Source of the DNA: UMGS755 sp045590535
GTDB lineage: Bacteria; Bacillota; Clostridia; UBA1381; UBA9506
Assembly (NCBI GenBank): GCA_045590535.1
Contig: JAZNRE010000014.1
Location: 38,118 to 102,117 of the forward strand
Direction: 5' to 3'
DNA: 64,000 nt
A model generated the notes under the pieces. That model had not been told where the DNA came from and searched no databases. It saw only the letters and a list, made by a program, of their open reading frames with translations. The position numbers were made by a program, and so were the translations under genes. This document shows, in pieces, positions 8,901 through 17,731 of this stretch (positions are counted from its first letter, which is position 1; each line of letters opens with the position of its first letter).

Positions 8901-9480
8901 CATCCCGCGCAGAATATTCAGCAAAATGCACACCATATCGAGATGACAAAATATCCGCCACAGCCTTTGCCGTCCCCAGCTTCGACCGCCTTTCCCCCTC
9001 AACATCAAGCCTCCCTTGCCTAAAGGGAGGGGGACCGTCGAAGACGGTGGAGGGATTCAAAGAACCTTCCCCTACACCGTAGGGGTCGGCGTCCCCGACG
9101 ACCCGCTGCGCCTCACCAAATCTCTGCACCTGTCCCTTTTCTGCACCATCTGCAAAATTTTTATTGCTATTTTCCGCATTTTGTGGTATACTAATTATAG
9201 ATGGACTTAATGCCATTTCGGCTGCGGAGGCTACTGGAGCATCGTCGGTGACCGAAATTGGTGTTAGGTCCATTTCGTTTATTATCAAAGTTTTACTTGT
9301 ATTTTGCGGCATCCTGTGATATGTTATTATTGAAGGAATCATCAGCCGTCGCCTCTGGCAATTGGAGCCTGTTGGAAAGAAGCTGATTGATATCTTCTTC
9401 ATCAAAGGAAGCATTGTCTGTTGGCGATGTGACTGCAGTTTCTGCAGCCCCCGCCCTTTCAGCAACGCTTCCTTCTTTTC
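5938..9480 (-). pseudogene. decayed large polyvalent protein of a phage or integrative element (metallopeptidase-like, LPD and ADP-ribosyltransferase-like domains)
   Basis: A frame of 1175 codons is open from TTG 9465 to 5938. Numbering from there, a zincin-like motif HEFLH lies at 217-221, a second HELQH motif at 527-531, an LPD-type domain at about 650-790, and a region like the ADP-ribosyltransferase domain of polyvalent proteins (PLFHATDGEF ... GFHVGS ... YDGIVYING) at about 955-1085. SVRRIQ occurs twice as a linker motif. Such giant multi-domain proteins are injected or expressed by phages and conjugative elements. It is broken. Residues 1-60 are basic and protein-unlike, while another frame over 9293-9480 reads as acidic, natural protein (TSPTDNASFDEEDINQLL) and then stops, implying a frameshift near 9200-9330. 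The true 5' end is missing at about 9480, and a repeat is inserted at 9005-9104. No ribosome binding site is seen. Confidence 0.7.
9005..9104. repeat. dispersed hairpin repeat inserted in the polyvalent gene
   Basis: Two hairpin modules lie side by side. The first pairs CCTCCCTTGCC/AAAGGGAGG and GACCGTCGAAGACGGT. The second pairs CCCCTAC/GTAGGGG with a further GTCGGCGTCCCCGAC palindrome. The first module is the same family as 18341-18385 and 18416-18465; the second resembles 17600-17650. Elsewhere in this window these elements lie between genes, but here the element reads through in frame, giving residues such as FDGPPPFRQGRLD. Confidence 0.75.
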
Positions 9481-9491
9481 TTTATTCCAAC

Positions 9492-9528
9492 AAAAAACGG
9501 CTCAGATGATTCATCTGAGCCGTTTTCA
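9492..9528 (-). terminator. terminator of the TRAP transporter operon
   Basis: Long perfect stem AACGGCTCAGATGA/TCATCTGAGCCGTT. On the minus strand it is followed by TTTTTTG. It lies just after the stop of the TRAP permease and marks the host side of the junction with the polyvalent remnant. Confidence 0.85.
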
Positions 9529-9541
9529 TATTCATAACAAA

Positions 9542-11491
9542 TTATGCAGCAAGGGTGTTCGATTTTTTTCTTGTGATAAACTGAAGCACAACAACCGCTG
9601 CAACAATAACAATACCAACAATGTCGGTTGTGGGGTTCGGGTCGATTAAGAGCAATCCGCCCACCGCACTAGCAATTCTTTGATACCAGGGCATGTTGTT
9701 AAGCAAATAACCCTCTAAGCCGGCCGAAATGCCGAACATACCAATGAGTGAGGTGATGCTGATTTGAATAACTGCAAGAGGTGTTGTGTCAATAAACAAC
9801 ATAGCCGGATTCAAAGCAAAAATGTAAGGCACGATGAAAGCACCAATGGCTAGTTTGGTCGCTGTGATTGCCGTTTTCATGGGATTACCTTGTGCAATGG
9901 CTGCGCCGGCATAGGCCGCCAAAGCAACCGGCGGTGTTAAATCAGCCACAATACCAAAATAGAACACAAAGAAGTGAGCCGCAATCATGGGCACGCCCAT
10001 GCGGGTTAAAATTGGCGCACAGGTTGCCGCCATAATGCAATAGTTTGCTGTGGTGGGAACACCCATACCCAAAACAATACAGCAAAGCATAGTTAAAACC
10101 AAGGCGATAATCACTTGGTCGCCTGCCAGGGCAACAATGCCGTTAATCATAATGTTGGCAAGACCTGTCATGGTGATGGTGCCGGCGATAATGCCTGCAA
10201 CGCCGCAGGCTGCCGCAACGGTAATCATACCCTGTCCGCCTGCTGCAAGAGCTTCAAAAATGCGTTTGGGTGTTATGCGGTTGCCTTTGTTAAACAAGCT
10301 GACAACAATGGTGGATACAATGGCAATAGCCGCCGCATATTGAATGGAGTTTTTGCTGGTGCCCACAAGATAAATGAGAAGCACCAGAGGAATAATCATA
10401 TAAATTTTCTTTAAAAGCGGTAAAAACTTGGGCAGTTCTTCTCTGGAAAGACCGCGCAATCCGTTTTTCTTGGCTTCTAAATGAACCGTAATGAAAATAC
10501 CGGCAAAGTATAAAATTGCGGGCAAAATGGCTCTTACTACAATGTTGCTGTAAGGTGTGCCTACATAATCAGCCATTAAGAAAGCAGCTGCACCCATAAT
10601 TGGGGGCATAATCTGACCGTCGGTGGAAGCCGATGCCTCGGCAGCGGCTGCAAACTCGGGGCTATAGCCTGTCTTTTTCATCAAAGGAATGGTAACAGAG
10701 CCCGAACCAACGGTGTTGGCAACCGAAGAGCCCGAAACCATGCCCTCTAACGCACTGGCAACAACGGCAACCTTTGCCGGTCCGCCTGAAAAGCCGCCCA
10801 CAACTGTGTTGGCGAAGTTAATGAAGAAATCGGCAATACCGGTGCGCTCCAAAAAGGCACCAAAGATAATAAACACAACAATAAACTTAGAGCACACATT
10901 GATGGGGGTTGAAAGAATACCCTCTTTGCCGTAGAACAAATAGTGCACAATGTAATTGAGTTTGCCCCAGAAGGTGGGATTGGAAAGGCCCCAAAAAAGA
11001 GCATAACCAATGAAGCAAAGCGCCACAATAACAATGGGCAGACCAACGCTTCGGCGACAAACCTCCACAATGGACACAATACCGATAATACCAATAATAA
11101 TCTGATACCAAGTAAAGTTTGCACCCTGCTGGATGATGTCCATGGCATTAACGGAATAATAAAGGAATGATGCTGTGCCTAAAAGCATTAACAGCACATC
11201 ATACCAGGGCATGTAATTCACCTTTTGCTTGCCCTTTTTAGCCGGATACATAAGGTAGCCGATTAAAACAATAAAAGCCACAAAGGTGGTTAACCTGAGT
11301 TCTTCCAACCAGCTTGCAAACAAGGTGACATATAGGCAGAATAATGAAAAAGCCGCTAAAACGCAGTTGACTGCAATTTTGGCTTTGCCTTCCCACACTC
11401 TTGTGTTTGACTCGCGGTCAAATTTTTGCATAACGGCTTCTAAATCCATGGGTTGCTCCGGAACCGCCGCCTTTTTCTTAAAAAATCTCAC
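9542..11491 (-). CDS. TRAP transporter, fused small and large permease subunits (TAXI type)
   Basis: A 649-residue membrane protein. It belongs to the fused 4TM-12TM TRAP permeases: an N-terminal DctQ-like part (about residues 1-150, helices starting near 40) and a DctM-like part with motifs such as ASALEGMVSGSSVANT and EASASTDGQIMPP. It uses an ion gradient to import an organic acid or similar solute delivered by the binding protein encoded just upstream at 11569-12528. The pair is transcribed on the minus strand with a hairpin between them and ends at the 9492-9528 terminator. Substrate cannot be read from the sequence; TAXI systems are known for glutamate and related acids in a few cases. 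Confidence 0.92.
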   Translation of the reverse strand: MRFFKKKAAVPEQPMDLEAVMQKFDRESNTRVWEGKAKIAVNCVLAAFSLFCLYVTLFASWLEELRLTTFVAFIVLIGYLMYPAKKGKQKVNYMPWYDVLLMLLGTASFLYYSVNAMDIIQQGANFTWYQIIIGIIGIVSIVEVCRRSVGLPIVIVALCFIGYALFWGLSNPTFWGKLNYIVHYLFYGKEGILSTPINVCSKFIVVFIIFGAFLERTGIADFFINFANTVVGGFSGGPAKVAVVASALEGMVSGSSVANTVGSGSVTIPLMKKTGYSPEFAAAAEASASTDGQIMPPIMGAAAFLMADYVGTPYSNIVVRAILPAILYFAGIFITVHLEAKKNGLRGLSREELPKFLPLLKKIYMIIPLVLLIYLVGTSKNSIQYAAAIAIVSTIVVSLFNKGNRITPKRIFEALAAGGQGMITVAAACGVAGIIAGTITMTGLANIMINGIVALAGDQVIIALVLTMLCCIVLGMGVPTTANYCIMAATCAPILTRMGVPMIAAHFFVFYFGIVADLTPPVALAAYAGAAIAQGNPMKTAITATKLAIGAFIVPYIFALNPAMLFIDTTPLAVIQISITSLIGMFGISAGLEGYLLNNMPWYQRIASAVGGLLLIDPNPTTDIVGIVIVAAVVVLQFITRKKSNTLAA

Positions 11492-11523
11492 GCCTAATCC
11501 TCCAACTGTACTGTGATATTAAA

Positions 11524-11551
11524 ATGGCTGCGACGAAATTCGCCGCAGCCA
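11524..11551 (-). promoter_or_regulatory. intercistronic hairpin between TAXI binding protein and permease
   Basis: TGGCTGCG pairs with CGCAGCCA around a short inner palindrome (GCGAATTTCGTC region). On the minus strand it is followed by only four T. It is likely a partial terminator or RNA-stabilising stem that keeps the binding protein more abundant than the permease. Confidence 0.6.
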
Positions 11552-11568
11552 CAAGCCTTAGCTCAAAA

Positions 11569-12528
11569 TTACTCGGCTGCTACTGTAATACCTTTTTCTG
11601 CAAAGTATTTAGCAGCACCTGCATGGAAGGGAACTGTGAGACCCTCTGTTGCATTTTCGAGGCTGAGTTCTGCGCCCTTTGCATTTTCTGCAGCAATAGC
11701 TTCGCTGTTATCAAAGATGGCTGCTGTTAATTTGTAAACATCTTCTTCAGCAGCGGAAGCGCTTACAATCAAAGTAGCTTTAACGGTGATGGTCACAACA
11801 TCTTCTGTCTGACCGTTATAGGTGCCAGCAGGGATGGTGAGCGCTGTGTAGAAGGGGCAGTCTGCCATCAGCTTTTCAGCAATAGCGCCGTCGATGGGCA
11901 CTAAGTATGCTTCATTTGTTGTGCAGAGCTCTGTAATTGCCGGTGTGGGAGCGCCTGCAACGATGAATGCAGCATCAATCTTCTTATCCTTTAAAGCATC
12001 AGCGCTGTCAGCAAAGGACTGGTACTGTGCTTTAATATCGTTTTCAGTGAGGCCGGCTGCTGCTAAAACATCAATGGCGTTAAAGTAAACGCCGGAGCCG
12101 GGAGCACCGATGGAAACGGACTTGCCTTTTAAATCAGCAACAGATTTAATAGAGGGGTCCATGGTTACCAGCTGAACAGCTTCTGCATAAAGACCGGCAA
12201 CGGTGCGGAAGGATTCAACCTTGCCTTCAGCTTCAAAAGAACGGGTGCCTGCCCAAGCATAAGACATAACATCAGACTGAACTGTACCCAGCTGATAGTT
12301 ACCTGCATCAATGCCCTGAATGTTAGCCTTGGAACCGTCAGTTGAAACAACGGTAACACCAATGCCTGCATTGTCTTTAATATACTGGCTGAGAACACCG
12401 CCGTAACCATAATATGTACCGGAAGTGCCGCCTGTACCCATTGTCATTTTTGTTCCGGCTGTGCCGTTGCAACCAACAAAGGCAAGAGCCATTGCCAGAA
12501 CCAGTAAAAGTGCTACAATTTTTTTCAT
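11569..12528 (-). CDS. TAXI family TRAP transporter solute-binding lipoprotein
   Basis: A 319-residue exported lipoprotein. The signal peptide MKKIVALLLVLAMALAFVGC ends in a lipobox Cys at residue 20. The mature part opens with the family signature GTGGTSGTYYGYGG and continues with DAGNYQLGTVQSDV, typical of TAXI (TRAP-associated extracytoplasmic immunogenic) proteins. It captures solute outside the membrane and passes it to the fused permease. GGAGGAG precedes the ATG. A sigma-A-type promoter lies at 12585-12613. Confidence 0.93.
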   Translation of the reverse strand: MKKIVALLLVLAMALAFVGCNGTAGTKMTMGTGGTSGTYYGYGGVLSQYIKDNAGIGVTVVSTDGSKANIQGIDAGNYQLGTVQSDVMSYAWAGTRSFEAEGKVESFRTVAGLYAEAVQLVTMDPSIKSVADLKGKSVSIGAPGSGVYFNAIDVLAAAGLTENDIKAQYQSFADSADALKDKKIDAAFIVAGAPTPAITELCTTNEAYLVPIDGAIAEKLMADCPFYTALTIPAGTYNGQTEDVVTITVKATLIVSASAAEEDVYKLTAAIFDNSEAIAAENAKGAELSLENATEGLTVPFHAGAAKYFAEKGITVAAE

Positions 12529-12584
12529 TTTGTCTCCTCCATATTTTTAAATTTCTTTAAACACGATAATAATAACTATTTAAT

Positions 12585-12613
12585 ATTATATAACATTTTT
12601 TTCAATTTTTCAA
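12585..12613 (-). promoter_or_regulatory. sigma-A promoter of the TAXI operon
   Basis: On the minus strand TTGAAA (12608-12613), a 17-base spacer and TATAAT (12585-12590), about 57 bases before the start codon. Confidence 0.65.
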
Positions 12614-12664
12614 TAACAATTTTTATTTTCTCAGGTTTTCTTTTTTAAAGAACGGCACAAGCTT

Positions 12665-13465
12665 TTATTTGTGATTGGCAAGGCCCGCATCAAAAACCAT
12701 TTGCTGAAGTTTTAACGCACTTTCTTTACATTTTTTTAAATAGGCTTCTTTCGTGTATTGCTCTGCATATTCATTGTCGTAATACACTTCCAGGGTCAAA
12801 TCTCCCTGATAGCCTAAAGACGCCATTTTGCCGCACATTTTTTCAAAGTTAAAAGATCCTTCAAAGGGAATCTGATGCAAATCGTCAACCCCGTCATTAT
12901 CGTGAAGATGGGTGCACAAAAGCCTCTCTCCCACCAAGTCAAGAAAGCTCACCTCGGGATTAAAGCAAAACTCATGACCGCAGTCATAACAAAAACCCAC
13001 ATGTTCGCTTTGAAAATGCGCCAGCGTGTCAACCAGAAATTCTGCCGATTTGATGTTTTCAAAGGCAATCTTTACGCCTTTTTTATAAGCATAGTCAACA
13101 ATGGGCGTTAGGTTTTTAATGCCTGTATCAAAGCGGGCGCCCTCTGTGTCGGGGTGAACATGCACCACCATGATCGGAATGTCGAAGGCGTTGCAATTAT
13201 CAATGCCTCGAACCAGCGCATCAATATATTCTGTGCAATCAAGATCATTATCCCATGCGGTTTCAGACCCAGGAATGGCCGAATGAGAATTGGCATATGT
13301 CAGGTTATATTGGTCTGCAAGCGCTCTAAAGCTTCTGATTTTTTCTGCATCGGTGGAATGGCGGTGGCTTGAATAAAAACCGTCAAACCCCAAGGTTGCA
13401 AGCATGGGGATAAGTTCGTCATGTTCAATGCCTTTAAAAACATCCATGCAAATTTTGTTTTTCAC
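12665..13465 (-). CDS. sugar phosphate isomerase/epimerase-like TIM-barrel protein
   Basis: A 266-residue AP-endonuclease-2/xylose-isomerase-like barrel. Candidate metal ligands are visible in IAFENI (Glu), CYDCGHE (Asp and His), THLHDNDG and LTLEVYY (Glu). These enzymes isomerise or epimerise sugars or inositols, or cleave keto-sugars; the exact substrate is not readable. It starts at a GTG with AAAGGGCG upstream and follows the dehydrogenase by about 50 bases, so it likely shares an operon with it and the EamA exporter. It differs from the second barrel at 20968-21801. Confidence 0.8.
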   Translation of the reverse strand: MKNKICMDVFKGIEHDELIPMLATLGFDGFYSSHRHSTDAEKIRSFRALADQYNLTYANSHSAIPGSETAWDNDLDCTEYIDALVRGIDNCNAFDIPIMVVHVHPDTEGARFDTGIKNLTPIVDYAYKKGVKIAFENIKSAEFLVDTLAHFQSEHVGFCYDCGHEFCFNPEVSFLDLVGERLLCTHLHDNDGVDDLHQIPFEGSFNFEKMCGKMASLGYQGDLTLEVYYDNEYAEQYTKEAYLKKCKESALKLQQMVFDAGLANHK

Positions 13466-13514
13466 AAAAATCGCCCTTTCTTTTTCTTTCTGTAATGTTT
13501 ACGATTGCAAAACC

Positions 13515-14462
13515 TTACACTACACGATTGCGATGACTGCCTGCGTAAAAGGCCTTGATGTTTTCAACAATTTCAAAAAGGCAGCGGCACCTTGACTCAT
13601 AGGCGCCCCATGCCATATGGGGTGTCAGGCACACATTGGGTCGGTTTTGTATTTTGCAAAAGGGATGCTTTCCGTCAAATGGTTCTACCGCATAAACATC
13701 CGTGCCAAAGGCACCAATTCGCCCTTCTAAAACCGCTTCGCAAACCGCCTCTTCATCGGTCACAGCACCTCTTGCGGTGTTCACCAAAATAACATTTTCT
13801 TTCATCAAGCCGATTTGTTCTTTGCCAATCATGCCCCGTGTGGAATCGCTTAAGGGTGTGTGAATGGAAATCACATCCGACTCACGGCAAAGCTCTTCCA
13901 AAGTCACGCAGGTGCAGTCATCAGAAGGTGTTCTTTTATGAACAAGCACACGGCAACCCAAGGCTTTGGCAACGGCACCCACTTCTTTTCCAATGCTGCC
14001 ATAACCGATAATGCCCCAGGTTTTGCCGTAAAGCTCATGGTAAACAGGGGTTAGCTTGTTAGCGACACCGCTTTGGGTGTATGCCCCGCTGGCCACATAC
14101 TCAGCATAAGGCTTTAAGTGAACCGAGAGAGCTAAAACCATAGCCGCCGTAACCTGCGAAACGCTGTGACAAGAATAGCCCACAACATTGCAAACAGCTA
14201 TGTTGCGCTCACGGCAATAGTCCAAATCAACATTATCATAGCCCGTTGCCGCAAGACAAATCAGTTTCAGGCTGGTCGCATCTTTTAAAACGCCGCCGTG
14301 CAACTTGACTTTGTTAACGATAACAACCTCAGCATCCTGTATTCTCTCTGCCACCTGTGAGGGCTCTGTGCCGTCATAAACCGTGCATTCGCCCAGTTTT
14401 TGAACTGGCTCAAGAGATAGGTCAGCCCCCAAGGTTTTGGCATCTAAAATAGCAATTTTCAT
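13515..14462 (-). CDS. D-isomer-specific 2-hydroxyacid dehydrogenase
   Basis: A 315-residue NAD-dependent dehydrogenase of the glycerate/hydroxypyruvate type. The Rossmann motif GYGSIGKEVG is present, with catalytic Arg in NTARGAV, Glu in the VEPFDGKHPF stretch region and His in TPHMAWG. It would reduce a 2-keto acid such as hydroxypyruvate or oxidise the matching D-hydroxyacid. The start at ATG 14462 is chosen because AAGGAG lies just upstream and the 17 longer codons before it are outside the domain. It sits between an EamA exporter and a TIM-barrel isomerase, suggesting a small carbohydrate acid pathway. Confidence 0.88.
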   Translation of the reverse strand: MKIAILDAKTLGADLSLEPVQKLGECTVYDGTEPSQVAERIQDAEVVIVNKVKLHGGVLKDATSLKLICLAATGYDNVDLDYCRERNIAVCNVVGYSCHSVSQVTAAMVLALSVHLKPYAEYVASGAYTQSGVANKLTPVYHELYGKTWGIIGYGSIGKEVGAVAKALGCRVLVHKRTPSDDCTCVTLEELCRESDVISIHTPLSDSTRGMIGKEQIGLMKENVILVNTARGAVTDEEAVCEAVLEGRIGAFGTDVYAVEPFDGKHPFCKIQNRPNVCLTPHMAWGAYESRCRCLFEIVENIKAFYAGSHRNRVV

Positions 14463-14494
14463 TTCTCCACTCCTTAAAATGGTGTAAGCTTGCC

Positions 14495-15406
14495 TCACGC
14501 CTCTTTTGCACAATCGAAAGCTTTGCTTTTTTCAGGTAACTGCACCAGCACAATGGCCAGGAACATAAGCACGCAACCAAAAATTTGTGAAAGATTCATG
14601 GCCTCTGATAAAATAATCCATCCCGAAATAGCCGCAAACACCGATTCAAAGGACATGATGATAGAGGCCGATGTGGGCTCTGCATATTGCTGACCCACTA
14701 CCTGCAGGGTGTATGCCACGCCGCAGGACATAATACCTGAATACAAAAGTGCGGTTGTGCAACTTAAAATGGCGGCCATGTCAGGCTTTTCAATCAAGAA
14801 CATAAGCACAAGGTTAATGCCGCCCGAAATTAAAAACTGCGTGCAGGAAAGCTTAATGCCGTCAACCTCGTGCACAAACTTATCAATAAAAAGAATTTGC
14901 CCTGCAAAAAACACGGCGCAAATAATGGTTAAAAGGTCCCCCACATTAAAGGAAACATTATTGCCGAACAGGCACAGAAAATACATGCCCAAAACCGCTG
15001 TTAAAACGCCGATGACCATTTTAAAGTTCAGCTTTTTGCCGTAGAACAAACCTAAAATGGCCACAAAAATAATGTAGAGAGCGGTTAAAAATCCGCTTTT
15101 TGCCGTTGTGGTATATTTAAGACCATAGGTTTGCAGAGTAGAGGCAATGCACAAAAAGACACCGCAAATAGCACCACAGGCCAAAAGTTTTTTAAAGTTT
15201 GTCTTTTGGTGAGTGCCCTTCTTTTTCTTTCTTCTGTCTGTGAAGAAGATGAAGGGCAGAAGCACCAAACCACCCATGGTGGTGCGAATACCCATAAAGG
15301 TGTTGGGGTCAATATACTCCATGCCCACGCTTTGTGAAACAAAGGATATGCCCCAAATGATGGCTGTGAAAAATAAAATAATGTTACCTTTCAGTCGGTT
15401 CTTCAT
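14495..15406 (-). CDS. EamA/DMT family transporter
   Basis: A 303-residue integral membrane protein with about ten hydrophobic segments and the two-fold EamA repeat (for example IIWGISFVSQSVGMEYIDP near the N-terminus and SFESVFAAISGWIILSE in the second half). Such proteins move metabolites or drugs across the membrane, usually outward. The start ATG 15406 has AAAGGAAG upstream and begins the first helix directly. Its stop is 32 bases from the dehydrogenase start, so they probably form one operon. Confidence 0.88.
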   Translation of the reverse strand: MKNRLKGNIILFFTAIIWGISFVSQSVGMEYIDPNTFMGIRTTMGGLVLLPFIFFTDRRKKKKGTHQKTNFKKLLACGAICGVFLCIASTLQTYGLKYTTTAKSGFLTALYIIFVAILGLFYGKKLNFKMVIGVLTAVLGMYFLCLFGNNVSFNVGDLLTIICAVFFAGQILFIDKFVHEVDGIKLSCTQFLISGGINLVLMFLIEKPDMAAILSCTTALLYSGIMSCGVAYTLQVVGQQYAEPTSASIIMSFESVFAAISGWIILSEAMNLSQIFGCVLMFLAIVLVQLPEKSKAFDCAKEA

Positions 15407-15479
15407 GTGATTCTTCCTTTCGAGAGTTGCGCCATTTTGTGTTTTAAATTTGCCAAACGAATGCATCGCCGTTTGAGAA

Positions 15480-16499
15480 TTATTCCACAACAATCTCCGC
15501 ATTCATAGGCACAATTTGAATATATGTATTCCCCGGGTTGAGTGTAAGCTTTGTGCCGTCTGTTTTTGTATAAATCGTTTTTGCGGACCGCGACGGCTTT
15601 GACCAGTTTATATCAATAACCTTGCCGTTTGTGATATAATACCCTGTTCCGCTTCCGACATTTTTCAAGTCTTGCCTGCCCTTGTCCTCACCATCATTTA
15701 AAGTATAATTAGTAACCTTGTAAATAATAATATTTTTGGCATGCAGGCATTCGCCGGTCTGACTCATGTGCTCTATCCCGTCTACAAATCTCTTATATCG
15801 CTTGTTTTGAGCATCATACTCATAGCTTACAGAATACATATAAGAATATGGCAAACAAATCTTGGTTGCCGGTTTTTCAGATTCAAGTTCTGTATCTTCT
15901 TTGTAATACTCAAAATGCTTAACATCAGTTTTATCACTGTAATTTTTGGTTGATACTGCCATATCGTGAAGTTTATCTAACCCTGTATATAAATTGTGCC
16001 AGGTTCTGTCGTAGGTTTTGTCTCTCCAAAAGATTTGACCGTCAACACCTAAAATGCCGTTGATATTTTCCACGCCAAAATTGGATATATCTCTTGACGC
16101 CTGCGGGCTCCAACCGGCATGAGCATATATGGCGTCGTGCTCAAGGGCATAATCTAAAAAATAATGCCTCGAAGAACGAACCGGACCAACCTTTTCTAGC
16201 TCATGCTCTTTAAAAAGAGCCATAAATCGGGTTGAACCACCCTCGACCAAAATTTCATAAACAACATAGGCGCTTTCAAGACCAAGCTGGGGTCTTGCCT
16301 CTTTGGTGTCGTTATCGATCATCACAGCGATTGGTCTTGTGTCTGTTTGCATTTTTTTGTAAAATTCCATTTCGGGGGTTATTTTTTCTGAAACAGCCGG
16401 CGTTACACCAATTGCGTCGTCAGTTTGTATTGTTTGCCTGCTGCAAGCCGTTATAAAAAGCATATTCATAACCAAAAACAAAACAAACGCTCTTTTCAT
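15480..16499 (-). CDS. DUF3048 domain lipoprotein (YerB-like)
   Basis: A 339-residue exported lipoprotein. The signal ends in FITAC, a lipobox with Cys near residue 19. The mature protein has the DUF3048 hallmarks RPIAVMIDND, QLGLESAYVVYE, GGSTRFMALF and GPVRSSRHYF, and a C-terminal half with short beta repeats ending PMNAEIVVE. Members such as Bacillus YerB are surface proteins of unknown biochemical role. Start ATG 16499 is preceded by AAAGGAGAG. It appears to stand alone. Confidence 0.88.
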   Translation of the reverse strand: MKRAFVLFLVMNMLFITACSRQTIQTDDAIGVTPAVSEKITPEMEFYKKMQTDTRPIAVMIDNDTKEARPQLGLESAYVVYEILVEGGSTRFMALFKEHELEKVGPVRSSRHYFLDYALEHDAIYAHAGWSPQASRDISNFGVENINGILGVDGQIFWRDKTYDRTWHNLYTGLDKLHDMAVSTKNYSDKTDVKHFEYYKEDTELESEKPATKICLPYSYMYSVSYEYDAQNKRYKRFVDGIEHMSQTGECLHAKNIIIYKVTNYTLNDGEDKGRQDLKNVGSGTGYYITNGKVIDINWSKPSRSAKTIYTKTDGTKLTLNPGNTYIQIVPMNAEIVVE

Positions 16500-16614
16500 A
16501 TGTATCTCTCCTTTGACTTTGATTAAAAAAGTTAAACACAAAATTGAAACAGCGTCAACTGCGCTGGTTTACAGAATTCTTCTTTCGGCACATTGCTCAA
16601 AAGCAACAACCAAT

Positions 16615-17529
16615 CTATTTCGCATTTCTCTTATTGGTAATAACCTTGATGGCCCTATGAAGGTTTTCTACCTTTATTTTCTCCTCGCCATAGGCATACT
16701 CGCCGTCTAAAGTCCAGTTAATATTTTCTGTTGTTTCAACGGTAATGCTCTTGGCGCTTACAAAGGTTATCATTTTGGTTTTATATTTTTTTGAGCTTAA
16801 GGCAATAATGATTTCGTTTAGCTCAAAAAGGTCTTTGGGCAGGCGTATCAGCAAAAGCTCAAACATACCGTCGCTTAAATCTACAATTTTGGGATCAAGG
16901 TTAATCACACCGCCCACCGAGGTGGAATTGCATATGGCACCGAAAATAAAATCATCTTCAATCAAAACGCCATCTGCCACAAAGCGAAGATGCTTGCTTT
17001 TTAAATTAGCAATATCTTTAATGCCCTCAAGGGCATAGGCCAGGTGCCCGAATGCGTTTTTAATATTTTGCGGGGTTTTATATGAAACCTCGGCAAAGGC
17101 ACCAAAGGAGGCTACATAAGAAAAAATTCTGCCGTTAAACAAACCAAGATCAATTTCCCGTGCCGTACCGTCCACAATGTCACCTGCAGCCTTTAAAATG
17201 TTTTTAGATAGTTTTAGGCTGTTTGCAAAATCGTTTGTGCTGCCTGCCGGGATGTAGCCAATTTCCACATCAGCCCCCGATTTTAAAACGCCTGCAACAA
17301 CCTCGTTAAAGGTGCCGTCGCCCCCGATTGCCACAACCACATCAAAGTTTTTGGCATTTTGCATTGCAAACTTCTTAGCGTCACCTGAGGCCTCCGTCAA
17401 ATACACAGTGCTGTTGTATCCGTTTTGGCCGAATAACACCAAAATATCGGTTAAATATCGGTTTGCTTTTTTTGTGCCTGCGCAAGGATTCATTATAAGC
17501 AAAAGATTTTTCGTTTTTTTCACATTCAA
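16615..17529 (-). CDS. diacylglycerol/lipid kinase family protein (YegS/BmrU type)
   Basis: A 304-residue DAGK-catalytic-domain enzyme. It shows NPCAGTKKA near the N-terminus, the nucleotide motif GGDGTFNEV and PAGSTNDFA, then the C-terminal beta domain with DGEYAYGEE. Family members phosphorylate diacylglycerol or related lipids at the membrane inner face using ATP. No gene partner is obvious; a repeat-rich gap follows upstream. Confidence 0.9.
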   Translation of the reverse strand: MNVKKTKNLLLIMNPCAGTKKANRYLTDILVLFGQNGYNSTVYLTEASGDAKKFAMQNAKNFDVVVAIGGDGTFNEVVAGVLKSGADVEIGYIPAGSTNDFANSLKLSKNILKAAGDIVDGTAREIDLGLFNGRIFSYVASFGAFAEVSYKTPQNIKNAFGHLAYALEGIKDIANLKSKHLRFVADGVLIEDDFIFGAICNSTSVGGVINLDPKIVDLSDGMFELLLIRLPKDLFELNEIIIALSSKKYKTKMITFVSAKSITVETTENINWTLDGEYAYGEEKIKVENLHRAIKVITNKRNAK

Positions 17530-17599
17530 TCACTTCGCTTTTCATTAAAATGACATTTTCACTATTATGCTTTTGTCAAGTTAGGGACAAAAGTTTTTG

Positions 17600-17650
17600 T
17601 AGGGGACATTCACGAATGTCCCGCGGGCGATTCTTGAATCGCCCCTACAT
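17600..17650. repeat. dispersed palindromic repeat (about 51 bases)
   Basis: GTAGGGG at the left and CCCCTAC at the right form terminal inverted repeats. Inside are two hairpins, GGGACATTC/GAATGTCCC and GGGCGATTC/GAATCGCCC. It lies between the lipid kinase and the phosphatase and resembles the second module of 9005-9104. Confidence 0.75.
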
Positions 17651-17731
17651 TTTATCCCTTACATCTCAAGCATTATAAGAAATATAAGGTTTATATGTCA
17701 TCTTTTGTTTCAATATACAATATTCAATCAT

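Noticed and set aside
9005..9104. insertion sequence
   Set aside because: There is no transposase and the unit is about 100 bases of hairpins; it is better called a dispersed palindromic repeat.
5938..9465. intact 1175-residue polymorphic toxin
   Set aside because: The N-terminal 60 residues are in the wrong frame compared with the natural acidic reading, the 5' end is cut, and no ribosome binding site is present.
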